Counted from the stretch's first letter, positions 1 to 7,073 are shown. The stretch: DNA of 9,224 nucleotides from an uncultured Petrimonas sp. (GCA_934621705.1 CAKTUP010000082.1:1-9224); one strand, 5' to 3'. Notes: generated by a model not told the origin, from the letters alone. Program-made: numbers and translations.

Positions 1-1022
1 GAAGCGTTGATATCGAGAACTCCGGCCAGATATTTGGGCTGGTTGGCAACAATGCCTACCGATTGTCCGTTGAAACGGGCGAAGCCCACGATAATATTCT
101 TGGCATAATCGGCGTGTACTTCCAGGAATTCTCCGTTATCCACAACTGCACCAATCACTTCGTACATGTCGTAAGGTTTGGTTGCGCTGTCGGGGATAAT
201 ATCGTTCAAGCCGTCTTCCAGTCTGTCGATAGGATCGCTGCTTTTTTTCACCGGAGGTTCTTCCAGGTTGTTTTGCGGAATATACGACAATAATTTTTGA
301 ATCAGCTGCACGGCGTCTTCTTCGGTTTGCGCCGAGAAATGAGCCACACCCGATTTGGCCGTATGTACCGATGCGCCACCCAGTTGCTCCTGCGTAACAT
401 CTTCTCCGGTAACGGTTTTTACCACTTTGGGGCCGGTGAGGAACATGTAGGAAGTTCCCTGAGTCATGATATTAAAATCGGTGAGGGCAGGGGAGTAAAC
501 GGCGCCTCCGGCACACGGGCCGAAGATTCCCGAAATTTGCGGAATCACTCCCGAAGCCAGGATGTTGCGCTGGAAAATTTCGGCATATCCTGCGAGTGCG
601 TTAATCCCTTCCTGAATACGCGCGCCACCGGAGTCGTTGATGCCGATAAGCGGAGCGCCCATTTTCATGGCCTGATCCATTACCTTGCAAATCTTTGCCG
701 CGTGCATTTCGGAAAGCGAACCGCCCGAAACGGTAAAATCCTGTGCAAAAACGTAAACCAAACGTCCTTCAATGGTTCCGTAACCGGTAACAACTCCATC
801 GCCAAGGAATTTGGTTTTTTCCATGCCGAAGTTGTGACAACGGTGTTCCACAAACATATCGAACTCTTCGAAACTTCCTTCGTCAAGAAGCATGGCCAGA
901 CGTTCGCGAGCCGTGTATTTTCCTTTCAGGTGCTGAGATTCAATTCTTTTCTCACCACCGCCTAAGCGAGCTTTTTCCCTTAATTGAATAAGCTCTTTAA
1001 CTTTTTCGAGTTGGATGCTCAT
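1..1022 (-). CDS. mmdA: Acyl-CoA carboxylase beta (carboxyltransferase) subunit, probably methylmalonyl-CoA decarboxylase alpha / propionyl-CoA carboxylase beta; partial
   Basis: The first 340 residues are visible; the gene leaves the window at base 1, and family members are about 515 residues long. The protein is a crotonase-fold biotin-dependent carboxyltransferase. Seen: the N-terminal helix ([17 protein letters not shown]), the entry [17 protein letters not shown] (about 39-55), the acyl-CoA/oxyanion segment [12 protein letters not shown] (128-139), a second glycine-rich oxyanion motif [14 protein letters not shown] (167-180), and the start of the second crotonase domain with [13 protein letters not shown] (317-329). 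Family knowledge: it moves CO2 between biotin and propionyl-/methylmalonyl-CoA, either as propionyl-CoA carboxylase or as the catalytic part of the Na+-pumping decarboxylase. The adjacent epimerase gene, 116 bases upstream, makes methylmalonyl/propionyl-CoA the likely substrate. Carboxylase versus decarboxylase cannot be decided here, because the biotin-carrier and membrane subunits would lie beyond base 1. ATG at 1020-1022 is the natural start. Confidence 0.92.
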   Translation of the reverse strand, partial: MSIQLEKVKELIQLREKARLGGGEKRIESQHLKGKYTARERLAMLLDEGSFEEFDMFVEHRCHNFGMEKTKFLGDGVVTGYGTIEGRLVYVFAQDFTVSGGSLSEMHAAKICKVMDQAMKMGAPLIGINDSGGARIQEGINALAGYAEIFQRNILASGVIPQISGIFGPCAGGAVYSPALTDFNIMTQGTSYMFLTGPKVVKTVTGEDVTQEQLGGASVHTAKSGVAHFSAQTEEDAVQLIQKLLSYIPQNNLEEPPVKKSSDPIDRLEDGLNDIIPDSATKPYDMYEVIGAVVDNGEFLEVHADYAKNIIVGFARFNGQSVGIVANQPKYLAGVLDINA

Positions 1023-1060
1023 AAGATTATTATTTGTTATGAAATTAATGTTTGATGTTT

Positions 1061-1132
1061 GACGTCAGATGAAAGATGTCAGACGTCAGATATTGGGTCT
1101 GATATCTATTAGTCTAATAGTCTAACGGTCTG
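1061..1132. repeat. Short repeated words in the mce-mmdA gap
   Basis: The 116-base gap between the epimerase stop and the carboxylase start is made largely of repeated short words. GACGTCAGAT occurs at 1061-1070 and again at 1082-1091, with a variant (GATGTCAGAC) between them. TAGTCTAA occurs twice in perfect tandem at 1110-1117 and 1118-1125, followed by a related CGGTCTG. No reading frame or stable long hairpin is visible, and I see no TAnnTTTG promoter here, so mmdA may be read through from mce. My inference is replication-slippage repeats or remnants of a dispersed intergenic repeat family. Confidence 0.6.
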
Positions 1133-1138
1133 TTGTTT

Positions 1139-1543
1139 TCAAGGATGTTCGCAAAGTTCGGTAAGAACGCTGCCGGTTGATTTGGGGTGCAGGAAAGCGA
1201 TGTTGAGGCCTTCGGCTCCGGCGCGAGGTTTCGCATCGATAAGGCGCACGCCTTTGGCTTCTACTTCCTGCAAAGCTTCGCTCAGGTTTTTGGTGGCAAA
1301 AGCGATGTGATGAACTCCTTCGCCCCGTTTCTCGATGAATTTGGCAACGGTGCTTTCTTCGCTGGTGGGTTCCAGTAATTCGATTTTGGTTTGCCCGATC
1401 ATAAAAAAGGCAGTTTTAACTTTCTGGTCTTCAACTGTTTCGATATTGTAGCATTTCAATCCGAGAACGCCTTCGTAATAAGGCAATTGCTCTTCGATAC
1501 TTTTTACGGCAATACCGATGTGTTCAATGTGTGTTAATTCCAT
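1139..1543 (-). CDS. mce: Methylmalonyl-CoA epimerase
   Basis: A 134-residue cytosolic VOC/glyoxalase-fold enzyme that interconverts (2R)- and (2S)-methylmalonyl-CoA. It joins the B12-dependent mutase to the carboxylase/decarboxylase in propionate formation. Two paired beta-alpha-beta-beta-beta modules are visible: IEHIGIAVKS near the N terminus and GVHHIAFATKN (76-86) in the second half. By comparison with the Propionibacterium enzyme, the metal ligands are probably His8, Glu55 (in KIELLEP), one of His78/His79, and Glu129 (in VLTELCE). Length is normal for the family. The ATG at 1541-1543 places the first ligand histidine at the usual distance from the start. The next gene downstream encodes the carboxyltransferase acting on the same metabolite, which supports both calls. 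A TAnnTTTG-type element lies about 35 bases upstream. Confidence 0.95.
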   Translation of the reverse strand: MELTHIEHIGIAVKSIEEQLPYYEGVLGLKCYNIETVEDQKVKTAFFMIGQTKIELLEPTSEESTVAKFIEKRGEGVHHIAFATKNLSEALQEVEAKGVRLIDAKPRAGAEGLNIAFLHPKSTGSVLTELCEHP

Positions 1544-1578
1544 ATTAATTAATTGAATGATTATATATTTAAGAAGTG

Positions 1579-1586
1579 CAAATGTA
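1579..1586 (-). promoter_or_regulatory. Probable Bacteroidota -7 promoter element for mce
   Basis: The minus strand reads TACATTTG (then C), matching the TAnnTTTG -7 consensus of Bacteroidota primary-sigma promoters. It is about 35 bases before the mce ATG. No clear TTTG -33 box is seen at the usual 19-21-base spacing, so strength is uncertain. A perfect inverted repeat at 1585-1601 overlaps its upstream edge. Confidence 0.55.
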
Positions 1587-1601
1587 CAACTTTTAGTTGT
1601 A
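1585..1601. promoter_or_regulatory. 7-bp palindrome at the mce promoter, candidate operator
   Basis: TACAACT and AGTTGTA form perfect 7-base inverted arms around a TTT spacer. The palindrome overlaps the first two bases of the mce -7 element and extends upstream. It could bind a dimeric regulator. Alternatively it could be a weak AT-rich hairpin after pfkA, but no U-tract follows it in the minus direction. Function is inferred from position only. Confidence 0.35.
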
Positions 1602-1623
1602 TGATGAAATTTTTTTTAAAGTT

Positions 1624-2607
1624 TTAAATGGAAGAAATTCTAAGTACTTCGAGTAATTCCGGGCTGATTTCGCGGTCTTTTTTGATGGCGCGCTTGAATG
1701 GCACGTAGTCGATTTCGTTTTCGCGAATGCCGATCATCACGTTGCGCTGGTTTTCCTGAAGCGCCTGTATGGCGGCAACGCCCATTCGGCTGGCGAGAAT
1801 GCGATCCTGCGCCGTAGGCGAGCCTCCGCGCTGCAAGTGGCCTAAGATGGAAACGCGGACATCGTATTGCGGGTATTGTTTTTTAACGCGTTCGGCCAGT
1901 TTCATGGCTCCGCCGGTAACCTCACTTTCGGCAACAAGTACCATGCTGCTGCTTTTGGATTTACGAAAACCTTGTTCGATGAGTTCGCCCAACTGGTCTT
2001 TTTCGATGCTTATTTCGGGGATTATCGCTGCTTCCGCACCCGACGCGATAGCGCTGTTTAACGCCAAATAACCGCAATTGCGCCCCATTACTTCCACGAA
2101 GAAAAGCCGCTCGTGAGAGGTGGCGGTATCGCGGATTTTATCCATGGATTGCATGATGGTGTTCAGCGCTGTATCGTATCCGATGGTTGTATCGGTTCCG
2201 TTGAGGTCGTTATCGATCGTTCCCGGCAGTCCCACAATGGGAATATTGTGTTCGTTGGCGAAAATTCCGGCTCCGGTCAGCGAGCCGTCTCCACCGATTA
2301 CTACAAGGGCGTCCATCTCGTGACGCTGCATATTTTCGTAAGCGATCTTTCGTCCGGCTTCGGTCATAAACTCGTCGCAGCGGGCAGTTTTCAGAATGGT
2401 TCCGCCTTGCTGGATAATGTTGCTTACGCTGTTGGTTCTGAATTCTTCTATCTCGTTGCTTATCAATCCTCTATATCCCCTGTAAATTCCAAAAACGCGC
2501 ATATCGTTGAAGATTGCGGCACGTGTTACGGCACGAATAGCTGCATTCATCCCCGGCGCATCGCCACCGGAAGTGAGCACGCCGATGCATTTTACATTTG
2601 AATCCAT
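1624..2607 (-). CDS. pfkA: ATP-dependent 6-phosphofructokinase
   Basis: A 327-residue cytosolic enzyme that phosphorylates fructose 6-phosphate to fructose 1,6-bisphosphate, the committed step of glycolysis. Seen: the N-terminal nucleotide motif [18 protein letters not shown] (about 9-26); GGDGS at 105-109, where glycine after the aspartate is the ATP-type residue (PPi-dependent enzymes carry aspartate there); [12 protein letters not shown] (128-139) with the catalytic Asp132; the substrate motif EVMGR (172-176); and [14 protein letters not shown] (256-269) for sugar-phosphate binding. Length and motif order fit the bacterial PfkA group. The ATG at 2605-2607 is preceded by AGGA about 10 bases upstream. 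Its own promoter lies directly upstream, fused with the ispH terminator, so it is probably transcribed separately from ispH. Confidence 0.97.
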   Translation of the reverse strand: MDSNVKCIGVLTSGGDAPGMNAAIRAVTRAAIFNDMRVFGIYRGYRGLISNEIEEFRTNSVSNIIQQGGTILKTARCDEFMTEAGRKIAYENMQRHEMDALVVIGGDGSLTGAGIFANEHNIPIVGLPGTIDNDLNGTDTTIGYDTALNTIMQSMDKIRDTATSHERLFFVEVMGRNCGYLALNSAIASGAEAAIIPEISIEKDQLGELIEQGFRKSKSSSMVLVAESEVTGGAMKLAERVKKQYPQYDVRVSILGHLQRGGSPTAQDRILASRMGVAAIQALQENQRNVMIGIRENEIDYVPFKRAIKKDREISPELLEVLRISSI

Positions 2608-2658
2608 TTTGAAATTAGTCCTGTTTTTTTAAATTGATCACCTAAATACAATTGGCTG

Positions 2659-2690
2659 CAAAGGTAGATTTTTTTTGGCAGGCACACAAA
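2659..2690 (-). promoter_or_regulatory. Bacteroidota-type promoter for pfkA (TTTG / TAnnTTTG)
   Basis: On the minus strand a TTTG (-33 box, 2687-2690) is followed after exactly 20 bases by TACCTTTG (-7 box, 2659-2666) and then C. Both boxes and the spacing match the Bacteroidota consensus, making this the best promoter in the window. The predicted leader to the pfkA ATG is about 50 bases. The -33 box shares three bases with the U-tract of the ispH terminator. Confidence 0.75.
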
Positions 2691-2718
2691 AAAAAGCTGC
2701 TTTAAAAAGCAGCTTTTT
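2688..2718 (-). terminator. Rho-independent terminator of ispH, overlapping its stop codon
   Basis: A perfect 13-base inverted repeat (2691-2703 with 2706-2718) surrounds a 2-base centre. In the minus direction the GCTGC stem runs into a run of eight U (2688-2695). The ispH stop codon (2702-2704) and its last codons, for Lys-Ala-Ala-Phe, form the ascending arm, so the terminator is partly coding. The flanking A/T runs also make it look bidirectional, but only the minus direction has a gene ending here. Confidence 0.85.
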
Positions 2719-3595
2719 CAACTTCCATTTCCGGCTTAAGCGCCGCTATCTTTTGGGCTAATGCTTCCATTTGCCACATGGGCGTGGAGGTAGCCCCGCA
2801 AATGCCGATGCTGATGTCTTCTTTTATCAACTCCGGGTCGAGATGGTCGGGGTGATGAATGAGGTACGAATTCGGATTGTGCTTCTTGCACTCGGCGAAG
2901 AGAACTTTTCCGTTGGAACTTTTTTCACCGGCAATGAAGATGATCAAATCGTGTTTCCGGGCAAACTCGTGCATATTGGGCACACGATTGGAAACCTGAC
3001 GGCAAATGGTGTCGTAAAACTCGAAATGGGCGCCGTTTTTCATGCGCGCCTCAATCATTTCGCCAATTTCCTGAAAACCGTCCAGCGGTTTGGTGGTTTG
3101 CGAGAAAAGGCTGATGTCGCGTGAAAAATCGAGGGATTCTATTTCTTCTTTGCTTTCGATAATAATGGCCGATTCATCGGTCTGTCCCAACAGTCCGTTT
3201 ACTTCGGCGTGGCCTTTCTTGCCGAAAATTACGATCTGCGCATCCGCGTTGGGGCGGGTGATGTATTTTTTCTTGATGCGTTTTTGCAGTCCCAGTACCA
3301 CCGGACACGACGCGTCAATCAACTCAATGTTGTTTTCTTTGGCAGTTTCGTACGTGCTGGGCGGCTCGCCGTGAGCGCGAAGCAGTACACGTACGTTTTT
3401 CAGTTCTTTGAACTGTTCGTGGTTGATGGTTATCAACCCCATTTTGGCGAGGCGTTCCACTTCGATATTGTTGTGAACGATATCTCCCAGGCAATAAAGC
3501 GTGCCTCCTTTTTGCAGCTCTTCTTCCGCTTTTTTGATGGCTTTTTCAACGCCGAAGCAGCATCCGGAGAGCTTGTCTATTTCTATTTTACTCAT
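2702..3595 (-). CDS. ispH: 4-hydroxy-3-methylbut-2-enyl diphosphate reductase
   Basis: A 297-residue cytosolic iron-sulfur enzyme and the last step of the MEP isoprenoid pathway, reducing HMBPP to IPP and DMAPP. Three cysteines hold the cluster: Cys13 (in GCCFGV), Cys97 (in DASCPVV) and Cys198 (in DTICRQVSNR). Other active-site residues visible are His41, His75 (RAHG), His129 and Glu131 (GHAEV), Thr168 (SQTT), the diphosphate-binding Ser/Asn of GEKSSNGK (about 224-230), and Ser270 (in GATSTP). Length is normal, and there is no S1-domain or CMP-kinase fusion as found in some Firmicutes. Odd but probably harmless: a second cysteine (Cys12) directly precedes the first ligand, where many homologues have phenylalanine. 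The gene lies 64 bases after cmk; the two may share a transcript, ending at the hairpin over the ispH stop codon. Confidence 0.97.
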   Translation of the reverse strand: MSKIEIDKLSGCCFGVEKAIKKAEEELQKGGTLYCLGDIVHNNIEVERLAKMGLITINHEQFKELKNVRVLLRAHGEPPSTYETAKENNIELIDASCPVVLGLQKRIKKKYITRPNADAQIVIFGKKGHAEVNGLLGQTDESAIIIESKEEIESLDFSRDISLFSQTTKPLDGFQEIGEMIEARMKNGAHFEFYDTICRQVSNRVPNMHEFARKHDLIIFIAGEKSSNGKVLFAECKKHNPNSYLIHHPDHLDPELIKEDISIGICGATSTPMWQMEALAQKIAALKPEMEVEKAAF

Positions 3596-3623
3596 TTTTT
3601 CTGTGATTTTTATTAAACATTAG

Positions 3624-3673
3624 TGCGATTTCCAAATCGCATCACCCGATAATTATGCATTATAAATTATGCA
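3624..3673. repeat. Palindrome and AATTATGCA direct repeats at the cmk-ispH junction
   Basis: TGCGATTT-CC-AAATCGCA (3624-3641) is a perfect 8-base inverted repeat with a 2-base centre. Next to it AATTATGCA occurs twice, at 3651-3659 and 3665-3673; the second copy lies inside the last cmk codons (His-Asn-Leu). No U-tract follows the hairpin in the minus direction, so it is not a convincing terminator. It would lie in the ispH leader if cmk and ispH are co-transcribed. A dispersed intergenic repeat is an alternative. Confidence 0.5.
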
Positions 3674-4337
3674 CTAAATCCAATGCCCATTGCAATTGTT
3701 CTTCTATTGTTATGTGCGAATTATCCAGTTCTATGGCGTCATCGGCCTTTCGGAGCGGACTTTCGTCGCGGGTTGTATCGCGCAGGTCGCGCTCTTTTAC
3801 GTTGGCTAATACTTCGTCAAAAATCGGATTTTCGCCTTTGGCTTTCATTTCGTCGAAACGGCGTTGTGCACGGACTTCGGGCGAAGCGGTGAGGAATATC
3901 TTCAATTCGGCATCGGGGAAAACCACCGTGCCGATATCGCGGCCGTCCATCACTACGCCTTTCTTTTTGCCCATTTCCTGTTGCTGGCGCACTAATTCCC
4001 TGCGCACAAACCCGATGGTACTCACGCGGCTGGCGCCGTTGCCTATTTGGAGCGACCGGATCTCTTTCTCCACGTTTTCGCCGTTGAGGTAAGTTTCCTG
4101 CTGTCCTTCGGGATTTGTTTTAAAGGAAATTTCTATCTCCGAAATATGCTTTTGCAGTTCGGTTTCGTTTATGTCCGTATCGGTCATCCAGCCATTGCGG
4201 TAGGCAAAAAGTGCGACAGCCCTGTACATGGCTCCGCTGTCGATATACGTATAACCTAATTTTTTCGCCAATCCCTTGGCTATCGTACTTTTGCCGCACG
4301 ACGAAAAACCATCTACGGCAATATTTATTTTTTCCAT
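3660..4337 (-). CDS. cmk: Cytidylate (CMP/dCMP) kinase
   Basis: A 225-residue cytosolic P-loop kinase transferring phosphate from ATP to CMP or dCMP, feeding CTP/dCTP synthesis. Seen: the Walker A loop GFSSCGKST (10-18), a Cmk-type P-loop with a cysteine before the conserved Gly-Lys-Ser; DSGAMYRAV (33-41) at the nucleotide-monophosphate site; VMDGRDIGTVVFPDA (129-143), the diagnostic CMP-binding segment with Arg133 and Asp134; and the lid/arginine region ERDLRDTTRDESPLRKADDAI (182-202). Length matches the short bacterial Cmk type. ATG at 4335-4337 leaves the P-loop at the normal distance, with AGGA very close upstream. A TAnnTTTG element lies 38 bases upstream, so cmk probably starts the cmk-ispH unit. 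Confidence 0.97.
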   Translation of the reverse strand: MEKINIAVDGFSSCGKSTIAKGLAKKLGYTYIDSGAMYRAVALFAYRNGWMTDTDINETELQKHISEIEISFKTNPEGQQETYLNGENVEKEIRSLQIGNGASRVSTIGFVRRELVRQQQEMGKKKGVVMDGRDIGTVVFPDAELKIFLTASPEVRAQRRFDEMKAKGENPIFDEVLANVKERDLRDTTRDESPLRKADDAIELDNSHITIEEQLQWALDLVHNL

Positions 4338-4375
4338 TCCTGTTGTAAAGCAGTTGTTAACCTTGTAAACAACTA

Positions 4376-4383
4376 CAAAGATA
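4376..4383 (-). promoter_or_regulatory. Probable -7 promoter element for cmk
   Basis: The minus strand reads TATCTTTG, an exact TAnnTTTG match, 38 bases before the cmk ATG in a 108-base gap. No good -33 TTTG is present at normal spacing. The leader between this element and the ATG contains 7-base inverted arms (AGTTGTT at 4352-4358, AACAACT at 4368-4374) with a 9-base spacer, which could fold weakly. The rest of the gap (4384-4445) is AT-rich with nothing recognisable, and no terminator for the upstream DUF1801 gene is evident. Confidence 0.55.
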
Positions 4384-4445
4384 GAATGTTTTTTTGAGAT
4401 GGTTATTTAACAGAAATACAGACAGCGAATTGTTGTCTTTTGTGG

Positions 4446-4874
4446 TTATTTTGGTCCGTATTCCGATTGCAGGAATTCGATGGTGGACTGCATCATCTTT
4501 TTCAGCACATCCTGGTTGATATCGGATAGTTTTTTAACGTAAATACACCCTTTTCCCATTTTGAATTTGCCCAACTCCTTCAGCAACTCGTCCTGTCCGG
4601 CGGCGCCGGAATAAACGTAAAGCGAAATGGCAGCCTTGCGCGGCGAAAAACCCACCAGCGGCCAATCACCTTCCTGACGGCTTCGTGCCGATTTGTAGTG
4701 GTAGCTGCCGAACCCGATGATGGAAGGCCCCCACATTTTGGGTTCGTAGCCCGTGAAATCCTCCATCAGTTTCAGCAATTCGAAAGCGTCTTTGCGCTTC
4801 TGTTCCGTGTCGGCAAACGAGTTGATGAATTCGCTAACATCGGCATCGGTTTGTTTGGTTTTTATTTCAGCCAT
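4446..4874 (-). CDS. DUF1801 domain protein (YdhG-like)
   Basis: A 142-residue soluble protein with no signal peptide or membrane segment. The family signature MWGPSIIGFGSYHYK (47-61) is followed by GDWPLVGFSPRKAAISLYV (69-87) and the C-terminal block GKFKMGKGCIYVKKLSDI (102-119). Together these identify DUF1801, a domain that fills the whole protein. Biochemical function is unknown for most members; the B. subtilis relative YdhG (Fra) is described as a frataxin-like iron chaperone, but that role should not be carried over without evidence. It lies 31 bases downstream of the propeller-protein gene on the same strand, so it is probably the last gene of a pirin-propeller-DUF1801 run. The ATG at 4872-4874 gives a full-length domain. 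Confidence 0.9.
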   Translation of the reverse strand: MAEIKTKQTDADVSEFINSFADTEQKRKDAFELLKLMEDFTGYEPKMWGPSIIGFGSYHYKSARSRQEGDWPLVGFSPRKAAISLYVYSGAAGQDELLKELGKFKMGKGCIYVKKLSDINQDVLKKMMQSTIEFLQSEYGPK

Positions 4875-4905
4875 AAAACTATGAATTATAATTTTTGTGA
4901 AAACT

Positions 4906-6123
4906 TTATTTTCCCAGTAACAGTCTCACCTGCGAACCCCAACCACCGATAACCAGGTCGTCGATTCCGTCGCCGTTTACGTCGCCTACGGCGATTTCCC
5001 AGCTGCGTTCAACGGTGATTTCCGGAATTACGTCTTTGGTTACGAAAGTGAATTTTCCGCTACCGTCGTTTTGCAATGCCTGCACCTGCATGGCCTGAAA
5101 TGGCGGTATTTCGATGGCGCTCAGGATGATATCGGGATGCCCGTCTCGATTAAAATCGACAACATTTGCCGCATAGGTTGAAAATTTGAATTCCGGGATT
5201 CGGGTTTCGGTTTCATCTTTGAAAACTCCGTTACCCTGATTGATAAACAACCGTGCACGCGGATCTCTTTCCCATTGTCCGCCGTTGCTGGTGAGGTTGG
5301 CAAATAAAATATCGGGAAGTCCGTCTGCGTTAGCATCAAAAATAATGGCTTCGCGGGTGTGCAAGGGAACGTTTTCGGTGAAAGCGCCCGCTCTTTCGGA
5401 AAAATTGCCTTTGCCGTCGTTGAAATAAATTCGGTTTGGCGGAACTTCGTTGCCGATAACCATATCAAGGAATCCGTCGCCGTCGAGGTCAGCCAGCTTT
5501 ATAGATTGCTTTTGGTCGTTGTGTTGCGGCAGTCCGGTGGCGGAGTAATCGATAAAATGTCCCGGATTTTCTTTGTTGTTCAGCCAAAGAAAATTGCCCG
5601 GTTTTTCTCCGGTATTTCCGATAACAACGTCCGGAAGTCCATCTCCATTTACATCGCCGACGGCCAGCGCGTTGCCTTCGCTTTTTGCCAACAACCGGTC
5701 GCTAACGTTGCGGAAAGTGCCGTCGCCGTTACCCAGGTAATATTCGTGGGTTTGGTCGTCTTCGGCTACGAAGATAACATCCAACAGTCCATCGCCGTCA
5801 AAGTCGGTAACGTAAACGTGTTCCGTATCGTGCTTTTCATCCACGAACGTGTTTTTTGCCCAGGTAAACTTGCCGGCGCCATCGTTCAAATACAGGCGGT
5901 TCGGCTGCCATTCCAGTGCCAGAATGATATCTAAATGGCCATCTCCGTTTACATCTGCCAACGCCACTCCCAATGCATGAGTCTTCTCATCCAACGGAAG
6001 GTGGGTTGCCGTAACATCCGAAAAATAACGCGTTTCGGAAGTGTTTTGTGCTTGTGCGGTGCAGCTTAAAGCCATTATAAACACTGTGATTGCAGCAACA
6101 AAAGGTTTATTAATTGTTCTCAT
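4906..6123 (-). CDS. Exported FG-GAP/VCBS repeat protein, predicted seven-blade beta-propeller
   Basis: A 405-residue protein with an N-terminal export signal: Arg/Lys, then a hydrophobic stretch (about 8-20), then a likely cleavage after Ala25 (AQA-Q). Cys21 makes a lipoprotein reading possible, but ALSC is a poor lipobox. The rest is seven copies of a calcium-loop motif of type DxNxDGxxD: 57-65, 107-115, 157-165, 212-220, 263-271, 323-331 and 381-389. They are spaced about 50-60 residues apart, as in integrin-alpha-like propellers (VCBS/FG-GAP family). The fifth copy (DANADGLPD) and sixth (DFNRDGHPD) depart slightly from the others. The chain stops at the last blade (LLLGK), with no type IX secretion tail, anchor or catalytic domain, so a periplasmic or surface binding role is inferred and the ligand is unknown. 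It lies 32 bases after the pirin gene. Confidence 0.88.
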   Translation of the reverse strand: MRTINKPFVAAITVFIMALSCTAQAQNTSETRYFSDVTATHLPLDEKTHALGVALADVNGDGHLDIILALEWQPNRLYLNDGAGKFTWAKNTFVDEKHDTEHVYVTDFDGDGLLDVIFVAEDDQTHEYYLGNGDGTFRNVSDRLLAKSEGNALAVGDVNGDGLPDVVIGNTGEKPGNFLWLNNKENPGHFIDYSATGLPQHNDQKQSIKLADLDGDGFLDMVIGNEVPPNRIYFNDGKGNFSERAGAFTENVPLHTREAIIFDANADGLPDILFANLTSNGGQWERDPRARLFINQGNGVFKDETETRIPEFKFSTYAANVVDFNRDGHPDIILSAIEIPPFQAMQVQALQNDGSGKFTFVTKDVIPEITVERSWEIAVGDVNGDGIDDLVIGGWGSQVRLLLGK

Positions 6124-6155
6124 AATGATTTGTTTTTAGGCGGGTTAGTTTTTTA

Positions 6156-7073
6156 TTACGACAAAGGTTGGGGTTCCGGCCCGCTCGATGCCGGCCTGCC
6201 GACATCTTTCGGCAACGGAACAAATTCTTGATCATCGTTGGGCGGAAGTATGATGCGCCCGCTTTTCCAATCGGCTTTGGCCTGCTCAATGCGCTCACGC
6301 GACGAAGCCACAAAGTTCCACCAGATAAACCTTTCGCCAAGCGGCTCGCCGCCCAGCAACATTACCGTGGCATTTGTTTTGGCTAAGATCACCGGTTCGC
6401 TTTCCTTGGTAAACACCAGCATTTGTCCAACGGTATAAGTATGTGCGCCAAATTCAATATCGCCTTTTACGATATATATTCCGCGCTCGCTGTGCTCTTT
6501 TGGAAGAGGAAGCCGAGTGCCTGCCCGCAATTCCACGTGCAGGTAATGCATGGGCGAAAGTGTTTGCACATCGTTGCTCAGGCCATACGCATTGCCGGCT
6601 ATCAATTTCATCCACACGCCCGTATCTGTAAACTCGGGCAATGCGCTGCGTTTATAATTCTTAAACGATGGGTCGTTTTCTTCAAACTGCGTTGGCAAAA
6701 CCACCCAGGTTTGCATCATTTCAAATCCGCCCGCAGCCAAAACTTTGGGGTCTTCAAATCGTTCGGAATGTGAAATGCCTTTTCCGGCAATCATCCAGTT
6801 AACTTCGCCGGGTTCGATTATTTGTTCTACTCCCAGGCTGTCGCGGTGAGTTATGTTGCCGTTGAAAAGATAACTCACTGTTGCTAATCCGATGTGCGGA
6901 TGCGGCAAAACATCGGGCGAAGGTGCATCAAGAGCATAGCTTTCCATGGGTCCGGCGTGGTCTGCAAAAATAAACGGACCCACCATCCTTTTTTGCCTGA
7001 AAGGCAGGATGCGCCTAACTTCCAACCCCTCGCTGATGGGCGCTCTGCGTGCGTTAATGACTATTTCGAGCAT
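6156..7073 (-). CDS. Pirin family bicupin protein
   Basis: A 305-residue cytosolic-type protein of two cupin domains. The N-terminal pirin domain has the conserved RRILPFRQKRMVGPFIFADHAGP (20-42) and the metal-binding residues in LPHPHIGLATVSYLF (His58, His60) and GKGISHSERF (His102, Glu104). These match the three-His/one-Glu iron site of human pirin and E. coli YhhW. The C-terminal Pirin_C cupin spans roughly 175-260 and ends with GGEPLGERFIWWNFVASS (241-258). Some pirins have quercetin 2,3-dioxygenase activity and others regulate metabolism, so the substrate here is unknown. No signal peptide. It probably leads a run with the propeller and DUF1801 genes. I chose ATG 7071-7073 because MLEIVINARRAPISEGLEVRR is the usual pirin N terminus. 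No convincing TAnnTTTG promoter is seen upstream; TATATTGC at 7120-7127 is one base short. Confidence 0.95.
   Translation of the reverse strand: MLEIVINARRAPISEGLEVRRILPFRQKRMVGPFIFADHAGPMESYALDAPSPDVLPHPHIGLATVSYLFNGNITHRDSLGVEQIIEPGEVNWMIAGKGISHSERFEDPKVLAAGGFEMMQTWVVLPTQFEENDPSFKNYKRSALPEFTDTGVWMKLIAGNAYGLSNDVQTLSPMHYLHVELRAGTRLPLPKEHSERGIYIVKGDIEFGAHTYTVGQMLVFTKESEPVILAKTNATVMLLGGEPLGERFIWWNFVASSRERIEQAKADWKSGRIILPPNDDQEFVPLPKDVGRPASSGPEPQPLS

Noticed and set aside
297..965. Plus-strand open frame of 222 codons opposite the carboxyltransferase gene
   Set aside because: The minus strand encodes clear crotonase-fold carboxyltransferase motifs over the same bases; the plus frame shows none.
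3660..4337. Cysteine in the Cmk P-loop (GFSSCGKST) as a defect or redox switch
   Set aside because: The required Gly-Lys-Ser/Thr is intact and, as I recall, this loop variant is common in Bacteroidota cytidylate kinases.
4421..4437. Hairpin GACAGC / GTTGTC as terminator of the DUF1801 gene
   Set aside because: It needs a G-U pair that exists only in the plus-strand RNA; in the minus-strand RNA the position is an A-C mismatch, and no U-tract follows.
6162..6169. AACCTTTG as a promoter for the propeller gene
   Set aside because: One mismatch from TAnnTTTG, no -33 box, and it lies within the end of the pirin gene; with a 32-base gap co-transcription is simpler.
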